A stretch of DNA of 64,000 nt from Lepturacanthus savala (lineage: Eukaryota; Chordata; Actinopteri; Scombriformes; Trichiuridae). Position 1 is the first letter of the stretch; each line of letters opens with the position of its first letter. The DNA lies in assembly GCA_030544235.1 (NCBI GenBank), contig CM060469.1:17292017-17356016 (forward strand). The letters run 5' to 3'. A program made the position numbers and the translations under genes. Below are positions 26,835 to 39,954 of the stretch, one piece after another. The notes beneath the pieces are model-generated. The model saw nothing but the letters and a program-made list of their open reading frames with translations, was not told the origin of the DNA and made no database searches.

Positions 26835-26871
26835 AATTAAAATCTCACTTCATAGATTATGGGACCTTTAA
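26408..26871. mobile_element. TTAA-type MITE, family 1
   Basis: The ends TTTAAAGGTCCCATA and TATGGGACCTTTAAA are exact inverted repeats, and TTAA lies at both edges, as in piggyBac-like insertions. There is no coding frame. A TA microsatellite (26802-26831) sits inside the right end. The right TTAA is shared with the next element. Confidence 0.75.
26802..26831. repeat. (TA)n microsatellite inside a MITE
   Basis: Thirty bases of pure TA near the right end of the TTAA-type MITE at 26408, probably expanded after insertion. Confidence 0.9.
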
Positions 26872-27384
26872 AGGGGCCTTAACACATTTTCAGTGATTGT
26901 GTGTAAATATTTAGGTGTTCCTGCTAACCTACAAACTGTGAAATAAGCCCCTTCACTCATTCTGTTCTGGCCTGGTCCCCTTTGTAGTGTTGCTGAAACC
27001 TGTCACAAAACAAGCCATTTAGAAATGGCTCCTGTCATGATGTCACAACAGGAGTGGAAGTTAATAGTAACCGCTGTTGGATCCATGTAGCTGCCCCCCT
27101 CCTTTCAGAAGATCATGAACTTGACTTCCTTGTCACTGACTAACCCCAGCCCTCTAAGGGGTGGGACATTTCTGATAGCAATAGACCAATCACAACGGAG
27201 TGGGCGTTTTAAGAAGGGGAGGGAAGAAACAGGGTTATTTAGAGTGAGTGTGTGAGAAGGCAGAGTGTATTGGTGTTATAGGTCTAACTAGGTCATTTTG
27301 GACCATAAAAGCTTGTACACTTTATAAATAGACCACCAAAATTAAAATACTGTGCTTTGAAAATGGAAAATAAGGCCTCTTTAA
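26868..27384. mobile_element. TTAA-type MITE, family 2, copy A
   Basis: It starts TTAAAGGGGCCTTA and ends TAAGGCCTCTTTAA, inverted repeats with one mismatch, with TTAA at both edges. The interior block gagtgagtgtgtgagaaggc followed by accataaaa and ataaatagaccac recurs in the copy at 39690. The element is non-coding, 517 bp. Confidence 0.75.
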
Positions 27385-29773
27385 TAATAATAAAGGTCCC
27401 AGAGGTTTACATATGTTATACTCTGGCAGAAACAGAAGAAGAGAAGCTAGTGTAAAGCATTGCAAAGCTTTATTTATGCAGAACATTTCAATTTACTTCA
27501 CACAAGCCATTAAAATCACAAAATAAAGACAGACATATATATACATTTTGAAATAATATAAGTGTATCATCAAAAAAAGACTGACGAAAATAGACACTTG
27601 AATCCTAAACTCTGGATTAAATATTCTGCGTTATGTATTAATGCGTGCATGCATTGTTTACTGTGAATCTGTTGTGTACAGCTAAACAGTTTGAACTGTG
27701 TTCAGGGAAGTCAGAGTCCACTAGAAACAGTGAGAAGCAAAAATTGGGAAGCAATTACAATTGATTGCAACTTAATCCCAAGGGTTTGTAACTTTATTGA
27801 ATCCCTTCAAATCTCTACTAGTGATATTTGCTGACTCTCCTCCCCTTTACAATACACGTGCACTGAGCCAGAGTGTTCAAATCAAAACCTAATGTGAATC
27901 GCATGATGAGATGGTCAGCAGTGTTGTGTGGCTTCACAGACCGTGGCGCCGCCAATAGATAATGACTTCTTGTGTATTCACGAATATATAACGTCAACAT
28001 TATGTTTAAATGGAGGCCTCTTAAATCACCCTTGCACATGATTGGCTGAATTTGAAAGAGCATAAAGCGTGTGGAGGTTTCTGCATTTAAAAGCCTGAAA
28101 TAACTCTGATGCTATCAAAGCTATCAAGTGGGGATTTAGACCCTGTTTAGTTGCCAGGGACAGTTGTCTGTAAACCAGCTGATTCATCGTGTGTAATTTC
28201 ATTTTGAGGAATGAGAGTGTGGCCCAACGAACAAATAACAGAAAGATTAAGATGGCAAAACCCTCGGTGATTCACTCTTTTGATCTGGGGCTGTTATCTT
28301 AAAAAAAAAGAAAAAGAAAAAATGGCTCGGATTTCGAATACAGTCAAAGAGCCTCTGTGGTGTTTTATTAGCAGCACAATGTAAAGGGGCCCCCATCCAG
28401 ATAAGAGGTTCTTTATGGATGGTGTTTCCCTAGGACTGGAGACCTCAGGGCCAGCCAGGAGATATTAGACGATTGGGCTCTGGAGCCTGGAGTCTTCAAC
28501 CCAGCTGTTCACACAAAACCTTCACACACACAACACATTCAGCCAAAGAGGGCACGCAGGGGCAATAAAGTTGGGTCAGGTGCAGGCGACATGCCAGCAC
28601 TATGACTTCAATATGTGTGTGTGTGTGTGCATGGACGTAGGTTTTTTTTTGGAATGTTTACACTGACCTAATAAAGCTGATCTCCTCTGTGTGCAGACAC
28701 TCACCCTGTTATGTTTTTTGTGCCGACTGTCTAATAAACCTCCTTTGGATTATAGCAAAATCTGATGCACTGATATCTGTTATGAATCACCATGACACAG
28801 TGTTTGTGTCTATTTTATTTTTTCCAACTGCGAGCCGACCACAGACACGAAGTGCAGCGTGCAATAACCACAAATGTTCAGGCACACAACAACAGTGTCA
28901 AACTCGTACACTTGTGTTGCGTCTCGCTATTGAGACACACGGCAAACTGTTGCAACTCAGTCACGGCATGGTCATCAGCATGTCTCTGCACGGGCCTGTT
29001 GGCTGCTTCACATCACGGATTTGAATGGAAATTTTAAACCTGTATTTCAACCGGGAAGGTTTTATTGATATTAAAAAATCATCTGCTTTTCGAGAATGTT
29101 CCAGCCCAGATAAAACTGAAAAAAAATGTTTACCAAAGACGCTGTGTGGCTTTAATAATCTCCTGAATATGATGAGTGTTGAGAAGTGTGTCTAAAATGG
29201 AACAGAAAACAGAAAGTGGTGATATTATGAGTAGGTTCCATAAGGTCTGTCCCTCCTCCAGAACAAACTCATTCAAACAAGGAGGGGAGCATGGCAGGAT
29301 ATCCTGACCAGGCAGCGGCATCAAGCCATTCACTATCACTGGCTTCTCTTGCAATGTTTTGCCTCGAGATGATCCCTGCTTATGCAACAAGCAGTAACTA
29401 TCCACCTAAGTGAAGAGTGCAGGATCTACAGAGTAAATAAGAAATGAAAAAAAAAAAGAATAATTCGCTGTGAGAGAGAAGAGGGGAAGAGAGAAAGACC
29501 TTGAGTATGCCAAAAAAGCAGCCAGCTGAAGAGGTGTACGGCCCCTTTAAGGAGCTGGAGAGGATGAGCCCCCCTCGGGGGCCAAAACTGGGGCTTTGTT
29601 TAAAAACTGCATGCTCCAATCTGCTGCAAGATGCTGACATCAGCAGAAGCCGGGCTGGGGGTCAGGTGGGGTCGAGGCTGCCACTCACCCGCTGCGAAAT
29701 CAAAACAGCCTGGGCAGATGCTGCAGGGTCCTGAGGAAGAAGAAGAAGAAGAAGAAGAAGAAGAAGAAGAGAG

Positions 29774-29846
<73 letters not shown>

Positions 29847-30510
29847 TGGCGGGGCTGTGGGAGAGAAGAAGAGAAAATAACCTGTAACAAATGCACACTT
29901 TCCTCCCCTCGATTTATGGAGTGTGCACAGACATACATTTTCTTCCCTTGCCTTTTCTAATTTGCAATAAATATGAGTGAAAATTTGCCACATTTCAGGT
30001 CAAACTAAACGTACTATTTCCCTAAACAAACAACTTTTTATTCCAAGCAGGTAAATGCAATATATCAGCACTCTGGACAAAAGTTAGACTAATTATTTGT
30101 TTTAAACTCATTTTGTGTATTGATAAATCATATCCCTAAAATGCTTAAATTGCTACTTTACATTATATCCTCGTGGGAAAAAAATGGATTTCACTGAGTA
30201 TTACTGCAGAATAGCTCACAACAATCAGTCAGTGAAACTTTCTTGCAACCATTGTAAAGGCATTCTGTGGATCAAGCTCAGATTTAGAGCGACACAGCCC
30301 TTCTCTTACAACACCTGTGGTCTGTTTCTGGTTATTTGATGAGTGGAAGGTCACAGTGTTCCAGTTAAATCAGAGAGGATCTGTCACCATTGCAGGGACG
30401 CATCCTGCTGACACATCCTGCTGACTTAATTTAGCTGTTTCCACAAATTAAATTCAATTCCCCTTCCCTCTGCGCCATGCGTCACTAATTTGCGTTAATA
30501 AGTCACATTC
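27385..30510. other. intergenic DNA with the purine tract
   Basis: Other than the GAA/GA tract at 29736, nothing could be assigned. Open frames at 29600-29993 are Ser/Leu/Phe repeats read from the opposite strand of the purine tract. The stretch 28320-28450 is unique-looking sequence. Confidence 0.5.
29736..29839. repeat. long purine tract: (GAA)n then (GA)n
   Basis: About 34 bases of GAA (29736-29769) run into gagagatagatag and then 57 bases of pure GA (29783-29839). Only two pyrimidines interrupt more than 100 purines. Such tracts can form triplex DNA. Confidence 0.95.
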
Positions 30511-30521
30511 TTATTCATTTG

Positions 30522-30798
30522 GGGCGACACAGTGGGCAGTGGGTAGCGCTGTTGCCTCACAGCAGGTTCAAGACCTTGATCGGGGACCTTTCTGTGTGGA
30601 ATTTGCATGTTCTCCCAGTGTCTGCGTGGGTTCTCCTCCAAAGACATGCTGAGGTTAATTGAAGACTCTAAATTGCCAAGAGGTGTCAGTGAATGTCAGC
30701 CTATCATGCCTCTTCCCTCGCCTCCAATGTGCTGGGATTGGTTCCAGCAGACCTCTGTGACCCTAATGAGGAATAAACGGGTATAGAAAATGACTGAC
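30522..30798 (+). mobile_element. tRNA-derived SINE, second copy
   Basis: This is the same family as the copy at 11495, shorter by internal deletions. The B box GGTTCAAGACC is at 30565-30575 and the tail is gtatagaaaatgactgac. The target duplication is TTATTCATTTG (30511-30521) against TTATTAATTTG (30799-30809), one mismatch. Confidence 0.85.
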
Positions 30799-31936
30799 TT
30801 ATTAATTTGCTGTATTTGGAAAGTCACTGTTGCTGTGATGTTACAGGTACACTGTGCTACAGTGTTTCTGAGGTGGATTTGAGTCGTGATTCAGCATGAA
30901 TCATGACCCCGCCCCCAACCCCTAGGACAATAAGATCTGTCAAGATTGGTGAATGATCTTTAACGCCAACTGCTGCAACACCAAGAGAGATGCGAATCAC
31001 CTCATACTTTACCACCTCACATCTTCAACAGAGACCCCGGAGATGCACGGAGGCGATAAGGATCTTTGAACCTTTTGAACTGTCGTGTCAGCGCGAGTTA
31101 ACTGGGTCGCAGTTGCCTCTGCAAAGGATAAGCACATGCAGTTGACTTGGCCACAGAGATCTCTCACAGCTCCACCCAGTTTCAACCACTATCTGTCTGA
31201 CTGCTGAACTTTTAAACCCTGGCATCCAGTGGCCAGGAGCAGAGCCCGTCTCAAGTAGAATAATAATGTTATTAGTGTCAGCTACCCTTGAGTAGGAAAA
31301 CCATTAGAAGCTGTGTTTCATAGTGATTATGAGGACGATCGAAATATGATGCACTTTTAGATGCTTTTAAAGTCACTAATATTCATTAGTGGCTGAAAGG
31401 GTGAGTGTTTTATTAAAAAGAAAGAATAGAAATGTTCTCCACGTAAATGTTTATTTTAAAATCAGACTGTAAATCTCCAAGTGGGACTTCGACAATGGGG
31501 GTGTGTGTGTGTGACTTAATTGCATTTACAGCCCATGGCAACGCCGATGGGTTTTCTTTTGTGCTGAAGAATGTGACAAATCAAAATCTTAGAAGGAAAA
31601 CACAGCGATCCGTCCAGCGGATATTGGACTCTGCAACATGTGAACATGCCAGTGAAAGACCCCCCCCCCCGCCCGCCCATCAGCTGTTAACTGACAGGCT
31701 TTTAGGAAAAAGCGGTGTTGACGTCGCTGATTTCTGGCTAATCAAGTCCTTTCAACTTTCAAAGAATTCAAACAGCTGTCTCCTGTGATGACTCGGGCGA
31801 ACGTCAACCAAACTGCTGTGAATGTGCTTGCACAATTTCAACAGTAGCTGAACACCGTTTGCTAAATGACACATGAATACTGGTGTGTGGTCACAGGTGT
31901 GCATTAATGGGGGTCTTTTACAGCCAGCTTTGAATG

Positions 31937-31992
31937 TGACCCCCGTGACCCTAATGAAGAATAAGTGGGTATAGAAAATGACTGACTGACTA
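31937..31992 (+). mobile_element. SINE tail fragment
   Basis: Only the last 55 bases of the same SINE are present (gtgaccctaatgaagaataag, then gtatagaaaatgactgac). This is consistent with an abortive, strongly 5'-truncated insertion 1.1 kb from the second copy. Confidence 0.7.
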
Positions 31993-32164
31993 ACTGAGGT
32001 ACCATTTTTTAATTTTTGACTGCAGCTTATGGGTCCTATGACAGTCATCAGGCAGAAAATGATGATAAAAGCGAGGGGGAGAAGTCTGGGGAATAGGGAT
32101 AAGATGGACAGCAAAGCAACCGGACAGGCACAAACAAAGTCTGATATATATAAACATGCAAGAT

Positions 32165-32166
<2 letters not shown>

Positions 32167-32222
<56 letters not shown>
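32167..32222. repeat. (CA)n microsatellite, 56 bp
   Basis: A perfect CA repeat that continues imperfectly to about 32235. Further short CA-rich stretches lie at 32360-32415. Confidence 0.95.
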
Positions 32223-32227
<5 letters not shown>

Positions 32228-32488
32228 ACACATACTGTGATTCATAGGCAGGCAGAGTCAGTCTCCAGCAGGGATCTGTCCTCACCAGTAGGCCTCAGGG
32301 GACAGCAGACAGAATATTTAAGACAGGCCTCCCTAATCCCTTTAGTTAGACTGAAACCATGCACACACATGCACGTACACACAGAAACACACGCACACAC
32401 ATACACACACAGACACTATATTTAGAGCAGTGGACTCAAAAGAAAACAGGATATCACCGAATTTGTTTGCCTGCTCACATCTGTTTGT

Positions 32489-32591
<103 letters not shown>

Positions 32592-32802
32592 CATTGTTAT
32601 TCTTTCGTTATATTTCCACTTGAGAATTTCCAAAACAATTGTGCATTCAAGAGGACATAACTATGAGCAGGTTTTAGTCCCGAAATATCACTATAGTCAC
32701 TACAGCCATTTAAAAATTTTGATAGCTTTTATAGCATGTAGCATGTGTTGACCTCATCATTGATTTTTATATATTAGCAGACAGACAGATAATATGATGC
32801 AA

Positions 32803-32834
<32 letters not shown>
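32803..32834. repeat. (AGAC)8 microsatellite
   Basis: Eight perfect AGAC units, with related cagacagacag just before (32778-32788). Confidence 0.95.
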
Positions 32835-32835
<1 letters not shown>

Positions 32836-35800
32836 TGCATGTGGTTGACAACCACATGCTTGTCAGTCGTAAACTGCATGATGGTGGGTGAGGTTGCACA
32901 TTCAAAGTTCACCATTCCAGAAATAAAACACTATGTACTCGGGAGCTTATATGTTTTTCATATGGGTCGTGTGTGTGTGTGTGTGTTGGAGCATGGTGGC
33001 AGTGAGAGGTACCTCCTGTTGCTGCTCTTATTGTTTGACAGTTTGTGCTTGTGTTTGTGCGTGTGACATAACAAAAGGTCATGAGCCAGCCTCTGTGGTC
33101 GCGCATGAGTCCCTGACGTTTCAATTCCACGAGTGAGGCATCGCCGAAAACGCTCATAGCCACCTACACAACATTTCTACTAGATAAACACTTCTACTCC
33201 CCCTCGCTGCTCTTTCTTTCTCTGTCGCTCTCTCCTCTCTCTCTCTCTGGGTTGATGAGAGAGTTGTTATTACTGGCGGAGGGCCTGCTCCTAACTCCCA
33301 GTAGAAGCCAGATGATTGTTTTTGCTGCCTGGGGTCCAGATCCTACCTTTCTAGATCCTGTTACTGGGACTGTGGATGTTTTCAAAAAGAGGGAGAGAGA
33401 TCAAACTGAATCCCAAAGCCCCAACATTTCTATAATTTTCACCATTTTTAAATAGACTTTTTGCTACTTTAAACTTCTATTCCACAACCCATTTAACTCT
33501 GCTGTATTGAATTTAAGAGTTATGTTTACTAGTAATCTTGCATATGATGTTAAACAGTATGACCCATGTAAAAGACAATCTATTGTTGGCTAATTCTCGA
33601 TTAAACTACTCAACAACATAGTAGTTGATGAATCTATCTCCACTCGTCTGTTGTTTTGCTGTAGCTTTCAACTATTTCACCTAATTCTCATCAGCAGATG
33701 AAGTTTGCCCAGTTTCCAAAATTTCTATTATTTTGAGATTTTACAGCTTTTTTGACAATTAAACCAGCAAGTAACTGGTCTGGTTTAAATGTTGTTTTTT
33801 CAAGGTCAAGGATGAAGAAAAGGTCAAGTAGTATTTTGAGAATCTACTGCTCCGGAGTATGCACCAAAAATAGCTATGTTATATGATAATAAAACATTTA
33901 CATGCATGTACTTTTGATACTTTAAGTTCTGCTCCTAATACTTCCATACAAGTAAGACTTTGAATGCAGGAGATTTACAAGGAATATTTTTACACGATAT
34001 TGCTACATATACTGTTAGGAGGTGAGTCATTCTTCCACCGCTGAAATATAGTCTTACACAATAATTCATGGTAAATCTGTGGTGCTAATTCAGCATTCAT
34101 TTTATCATCTACAGTATTTATTGCAATCTATCTTTTCATCTATGAAATGAACCTGGCAGCACATAATTTACTATGCACACATGCACACCTGTCACACATG
34201 TGTGTGAGTGTTTTGCAGTGGACAGCCTCAGCAGCTGTTTGCCATTACTCATATCAGTGTGTGCTCCTTCTCTCCCTCTCTGACCCAGTGTTATTCTTTC
34301 TAAGCCACCGGAGCTACAGTCACTGTATGACTGTGTTAGCCTAACCCTGGCAGCCTGTTTTCCCTGCCGCAGCAGTTGAAGCAACTAATTTGAAAATGCT
34401 TGTCTGGCTTAATTATTTCCCCCGATCCCTGTGCCCAGAATTTGTAATCATATAACAGAGAGCTGAGGGAAAAGTTACACAGGACCTGTTAAATTATTCA
34501 TTGGCCTCCACTTAGTCGTGTATAGATGTTGCCACGGTGAACCAGGACTGTGCGTGTGTGCAACCGTGTGAGTGTTTTTGTGTGTGTGTAGGTGGGTGGG
34601 TGGAGTTTGTGGTTTGGCAAAGAAAAGATTAACCATCATAAGAAAACACACATAACCGTGCATATATGCCAGAATAAGCATGCACGCAGACACACAGAGG
34701 GTGGACAAAACCCATCATCTTATTTCCTCTGTACTATGGATCAAGACATGGTGGTAAGGGTGAAACCTAATCCTCCGTGTAGCTGTGAAAGCATGTTTGG
34801 AGAATGATAGAGTCTTTTAATTGACCCATACAGCATGACAGAGAGCAAGTCAAGATTGCTCCATCTCACAAGGCAGAAAAAAAAGCTTTATTACCCTTAA
34901 TTAAGATGGCATTAATGACTTCCCTCTGGGCCTGGACATAAACATCCAGTTAGCGTTTTACAGAGTGTAATTATCCTGGTGGCGTGATTACCTCAGACCG
35001 GAGCCTCTGCTAGCTTCCTCCAGCAATAATAGCTGGCCGGGAAGACATCAGCTTGTTTAGTTTAACGTTTACAAAATCAGGGTCGGACACACCAGAGGAT
35101 AACAAAGGGGAGGCAGAAAGAGAGAAAGAAGGCCAGAGCGAGTAAGAAATATAATGTGTTTTGCAGTATTTCCACTATAAGCAGATGCTTGAGCATAGAA
35201 AAAAAAACTTTAGGCAAAAGGTCAATGCAGATGGTAAAGCCAGTAAATGTTGGAAACTCGGTCAATTCAAGTACGGAGCTGTTATCAGAACTGAACCTAA
35301 TCTGCCGATCTTTTCTCGGTTCAGTCAAGATAATTAACTCCAGTGTGGGAAATCACCATCGGATCTAGTGGCCCTCAACATCATCTTTATCATCATTGAC
35401 CTATTTAAGCCCAAATAGCTTTTCCAAATTATCATGAATATAATTACATCAGTTGAGTCACAAACAAACATATTCTACCTACATATTTTTTGTCCATTTT
35501 GTAATCTGATTTGAAGAAAAATGAATATGCCCGAAAAATAAATATATGCCCAAAAACTATGTATCGGGGGGGGGGGGGGTCAACTGTTTGTCTAAGTTGT
35601 CTACTATCATGACACAGAAAAAATATGAGTAGCATTTCGATTTTTTTTTTGTTTTGAGTGGAAAATGACAGTCATAGGCTTTTGCAACTATAGTCGCAGG
35701 TGGGCTTAAACGAGTTAATCATCTGTCGGGCTTGAGTTTATTCATTTTGTTGCCTCAAAGGGAAACAAACCCAAAGTAATGGTATTTATTTTCTCATATG

Positions 35801-38800
35801 ATCAAAATTGATTTAGTAATCAATTCACATTGGCATGTTGCACTCTGCTGAAGGCACCAGACATAGCTGCTGTGATCATGATAATAGGAGGTAGACTTTC
35901 TAAACTGGCAAAAGAGATCATAACACACATATATTACCGTGTAAGTGTAAATACAACCTCGGTATCTTACAGCTGGTATTGTTGCTGCAGAAAGTCTCAC
36001 TTCATTCTTGTTTAGTACACAAAATGAGAAAATTCTTCAAGGAACACACGGTAGCTCTTTTATGTTGGCTTCTCGGCTTTGGTAACCACCACAGCTTCGG
36101 CATGTGATTGAACTCTGGTTGACATATCCCCACAGGCCTCTGGGCATTGAGGGATTGAGGTCAGCTTATGGACCAAGACCGTGAAGGTGTTTGCAGCACA
36201 ACAGCTGATACGGGGGGTTCGGATGGATGTTGGGTTGACTGAAAGTTAATAGGCTAAGGGGACGAGTCTAAGCTGTGTAGACGGAGTGCCACTCTTTGCT
36301 GGGGATTTCCGAGCATGATTTACCCAGAGAGTAGCTAAAGGTCAAGTCATTAACCCTTCATTGATAATTCTTAGAAGTTCAGGCCTCTGGCATCAACAAA
36401 CAGTCATGCAGTCCCAATAAACAGGATTATTACTGTGGATCAAACTGCCTAATGTGTCACATGTAAATAAAACCATCAGGTTTAAGGACCATGCATCGAA
36501 AGTTTAGGCACATCCAAGCAAATTATGCAGTTTAATACCCATATGTGCATGACTTGTGTGATGACTTATTTATAAGCATTAAAGTCACGGTGAGCACAAA
36601 AATATATATAACGATAGTAAAGTGCATCCTCTGTGCTGATTATAATGTTAATTGACAACACAAACCTCCTTGTCCCATGCGGCAACATGAGCATGACTTG
36701 GCTTCTACGGAGTCCGGAGAATCGGTGGGAGCCATTGTAATACTCAAACCTCACGGGCGTGATAGAAAGCGTGAGGTTTTCGAGGGTGTGAAGACCACGT
36801 GAGAGAAGTTGTCGAGAGGACAAAAAACAGAGAGCGAGAGAGAGAGAGTTGGAGAAAAAGGGAGACGAGGTCTCTTGTTTCCTTCTCTCTCAGAGGGGCC
36901 CAGCTGCTGCAGCTTTCATTATTCAAACGCTGCAGCATGACACTGCATTGATACAGCCACTGGTAAACACCGCTCACATGCGGGCCGGCCACACCAACAT
37001 TAGCTCGGAGCGAGCGACACGATCAGGCCGTGTGAGAGACATAGCGAAGACAGATCCAAGCAAGAGATAAAGGCCGGGCACATTACACACACTGTCAGCA
37101 ATCGCATGGTTGCTTGTTTACCCAGAGTATGAACATGATACAAAAAAAACTGTTAGAAACCGGCTAAAATCTGAATTTTAAGCTGTTAAAACACAAACTT
37201 AATGCTTTACATAGTAAACCTTCCCAGTTGTGTTGTTTGAGGTTGTATTTTTAAGTAATTTTCATAAAAATGAATCATTGTTCAATTCCACGTTGAACTC
37301 CCTCAATGCTTGCAGTGTTCCCTGTTAACTTAATTTCCTTGCTGATTAATAGCTGCATTTTTTTCCTGCTCGTATTTTTCCTGCCTCAAACTGCAAGCAG
37401 ATCCTTGTGGGCGAGCAGAGGTCACTACCAAGCAGATGATCACCAGGGGTCATGGAGGGCGGTGGAAGGAGGGGGGGGGCTCTGTAGGCACTGCGAGGGT
37501 ATTTCTGTCTCCTTTCCCTACTTGTGATTCCTAATGGTCTAATCTAGGGGGTGCGTGAGAGCAGGGGATTGCCAACTTCCCTCCCTCCCCCCTCCGCCCC
37601 TTGCCCCCCTCAGGGGAAAACTCGGGAGCTACGCTAGGGTTGGAGTGGGTAAGACAATGTCCAGACTCTCCACGCTCAAACTCGTAAAAACAACCATCAT
37701 GAGAGGCAACGAAACACTGCAACGACATAGACGTAAAGGTCTCTAGAGTCTTGGACTTGAAAACTTCAAACTCGTAAAAAAAAACCATCATGAGAGGCAA
37801 TGAACCACTGCAACGACAGAGACATGAAGGTCCCTGGAGTCTTGGACTTGGAAACTGGACTGCCAAGCTTAAAATTGCAGTGAGCCCGGAAAGGCAGAAA
37901 AGAAAGATAGAGAGCGAAAGAGAGACAGGTTTAGAGAGACGGACTGAGACTGATTGCCCACTCTCTCACCATATATTTTGCGATAAGGTTCAAGAGTTCA
38001 AGATCGTATCTGGGTAGTTTGTCTTGCGCTGCTAACCACTCGACGCCACTCTGCCAACCAGCACTGGTTTGGGGCGACTGACCATGATACGTAGATCGTA
38101 AAAAGCTCTGCCGTACGGGGACGGTTCAGCCCGAGTTCATTGGAGGTAGTCTGAGAGAAAGAGAGAGAACAGTGAGAGTAAAAAAAGGAGGGGAGAGGTT
38201 ATATCAAGCCAGCAGCACCGCACCAATCCTCACAGACGACTGTTAAACGCCACATCTCCTGCACACTGATCTGTTTTTAGAAACTAAAAAAACAAGCAAA
38301 GAACTACATGGTAATTCTCCACATTTACTACATTATGGGACAAGAGGACTCCACTTTTTTATTACCCACTTAATGAATCAGCTGATCTACCAGTTGACAA
38401 TATATTTGTTGTCTGCACCTCCTCATCTAAACATCCTAAAGCAAAGCAAACAAAAGCTCCCACTGGACAAATAATGAATAAATAACTCCCATGTGACCAC
38501 TGGCCGAGTCCCATTTCGCCCTGTCCTCTGTTTGTTTTCCCCACCATTGTAATTACCCTTCCCCACCCCCCACCCCCCCCAAAAAAGCCCAAAACTACCC
38601 AGTGGTAAACAGACCCAACAAACCCCGGGACCCTGACCCAGACCCATAAAAACACAACAAGAGAGAATAGAGGAAGGGGGGAAGGGGTTGTGGGATCGTA
38701 GCTTATAGGGGCAAACATGGCATTGCAGCAGTGGGAGATTGCATGGGGCGTTCAGTGCCTGTTCCTGTGCACGCGTTTGTGCGTGCACACACGCAACATT

Positions 38801-39238
38801 GCCTTTAACCCCTTTCCTCTGGCTCTGACCCTGGCCCCCTGCCAGCAACAGTCACAGTCTAATTACTGAAATCTGTGTGCCAGCTAAAGGCATTGTAGGA
38901 ATCAGTATTGTGCGGAGGCCCATGAGAGCGGTCACCATTCATCCCCTGGGTGCCCTCTATTTACTGAGGTGGAACGGCCTATACAAGGGATCCGTTTTGG
39001 AGAACAACAAATTTTCCAATGAGGCGGCCTGAGACGAGTCGGCTGAATGATACAGTGTGACGGTGTGTCGGCGTGTTTAATTAGGTAACCAGTCTAAATG
39101 AGACCAACCACGGTTCGGTCTGACACAAAGTCCACGTAGCTACAAAGTTGCTAAGGCTCTTTCCTTAAAGCCAGACACCACTAAAGAATTGGGTGATTTT
39201 TTTTCCTTTGCTCCTATTATAATGAAACTTAACCTATT
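32835..39238. other. intergenic DNA with a 90-bp tandem duplication
   Basis: It contains the duplication at 37678, a 14-G run at 35566-35579, and purine-rich stretches at 36825-36865 and 38150-38200. A minus-strand tRNA-like patch near 38010-38050 is too diverged to call. No coding exon is supported. Confidence 0.5.
37678..37858. repeat. two-copy tandem duplication, 90-bp unit
   Basis: The unit aaactcgtaaaaa...catcatgagaggcaa...gtcttggacttg occurs at 37678-37767 and again at 37768-37858 with about a dozen differences. Both strands remain open in one frame, but the deduced peptides match nothing known. Confidence 0.8.
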
Positions 39239-39680
39239 TACACTATTGTTCAAAGGTTTGGGGGTCACCCAGACAATTTTGTGTGTTGTAAAATGAATAG
39301 AAAATATAGTCAAGACATTGATGAGTTTTGAATCGACCCCACAAATATGATGTTCCAGATACTCAACCTGCTCAAAGAAAGGTTAGTATTATAACCTATC
39401 TAACAGCTAAACTGTTTTCAGTTGTGCTAACATGATTGCACAAGGGTTTTCTAATCATTCATTAGCCTTCTGACGCAATGAGCAAACGCATCGTACCATT
39501 AGAACACTGCAGTGACAGTTGCTAGAAATGGGCCTCTGTACACCTATGTAGATATTGCACCACATTAGCAATGTACAGAGTGTATTTCTGATTAGTTTAA
39601 AGTTATCTTCATTGAAAAAAAATGCTTTTCTTTCAAAAACAGGGAAATTTCTAAGTGACACCAAACTTTTGAACACAAGC
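39239..39680. mobile_element. Tc1-like MITE, copy 1
   Basis: This starts TACACTATTGTTCAAAGG with gggggtcacccagac behind it and ends near accaaacttttgaacac. It matches copy 2 over the interior but contains extra sequence (about 39300-39440) absent from the other copy. The right end has decayed. It lies directly next to a TTAA-type MITE. Confidence 0.75.
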
Positions 39681-39689
39681 TGTTTTTGG

Positions 39690-39954
39690 CTTTGTTTGTG
39701 ATATCACAACAGGAGTAAATAGGAGCTGCCCTTGGATCCTCCTGCTTGTGTAGGACTTCTGTGTCTCTGACACTAGTGGGCATTTCAGTAGTGAGGGGAG
39801 GTGGGAAACAGTATTTTTCAGAGTGAGTGTGTGAGAAGGCAGACTGTATTGCTGCTACAGGACTAACAAGCTGCGACTAAACCATAAAAACATGATCATT
39901 TTTATAAATAGACCACAAAAATGTAAATAGTTACCAAAAATACAGTCCCTTTAA
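39690..39954. mobile_element. TTAA-type MITE, family 2, copy B (truncated)
   Basis: From gtgatatcacaacaggag onward it parallels copy A, including gagtgagtgtgtgagaaggc and ataaatagaccac, and ends cagtccctttaa. The left part is missing where the Tc1-like MITE ends, so one insertion or deletion event joined the two. Confidence 0.7.
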
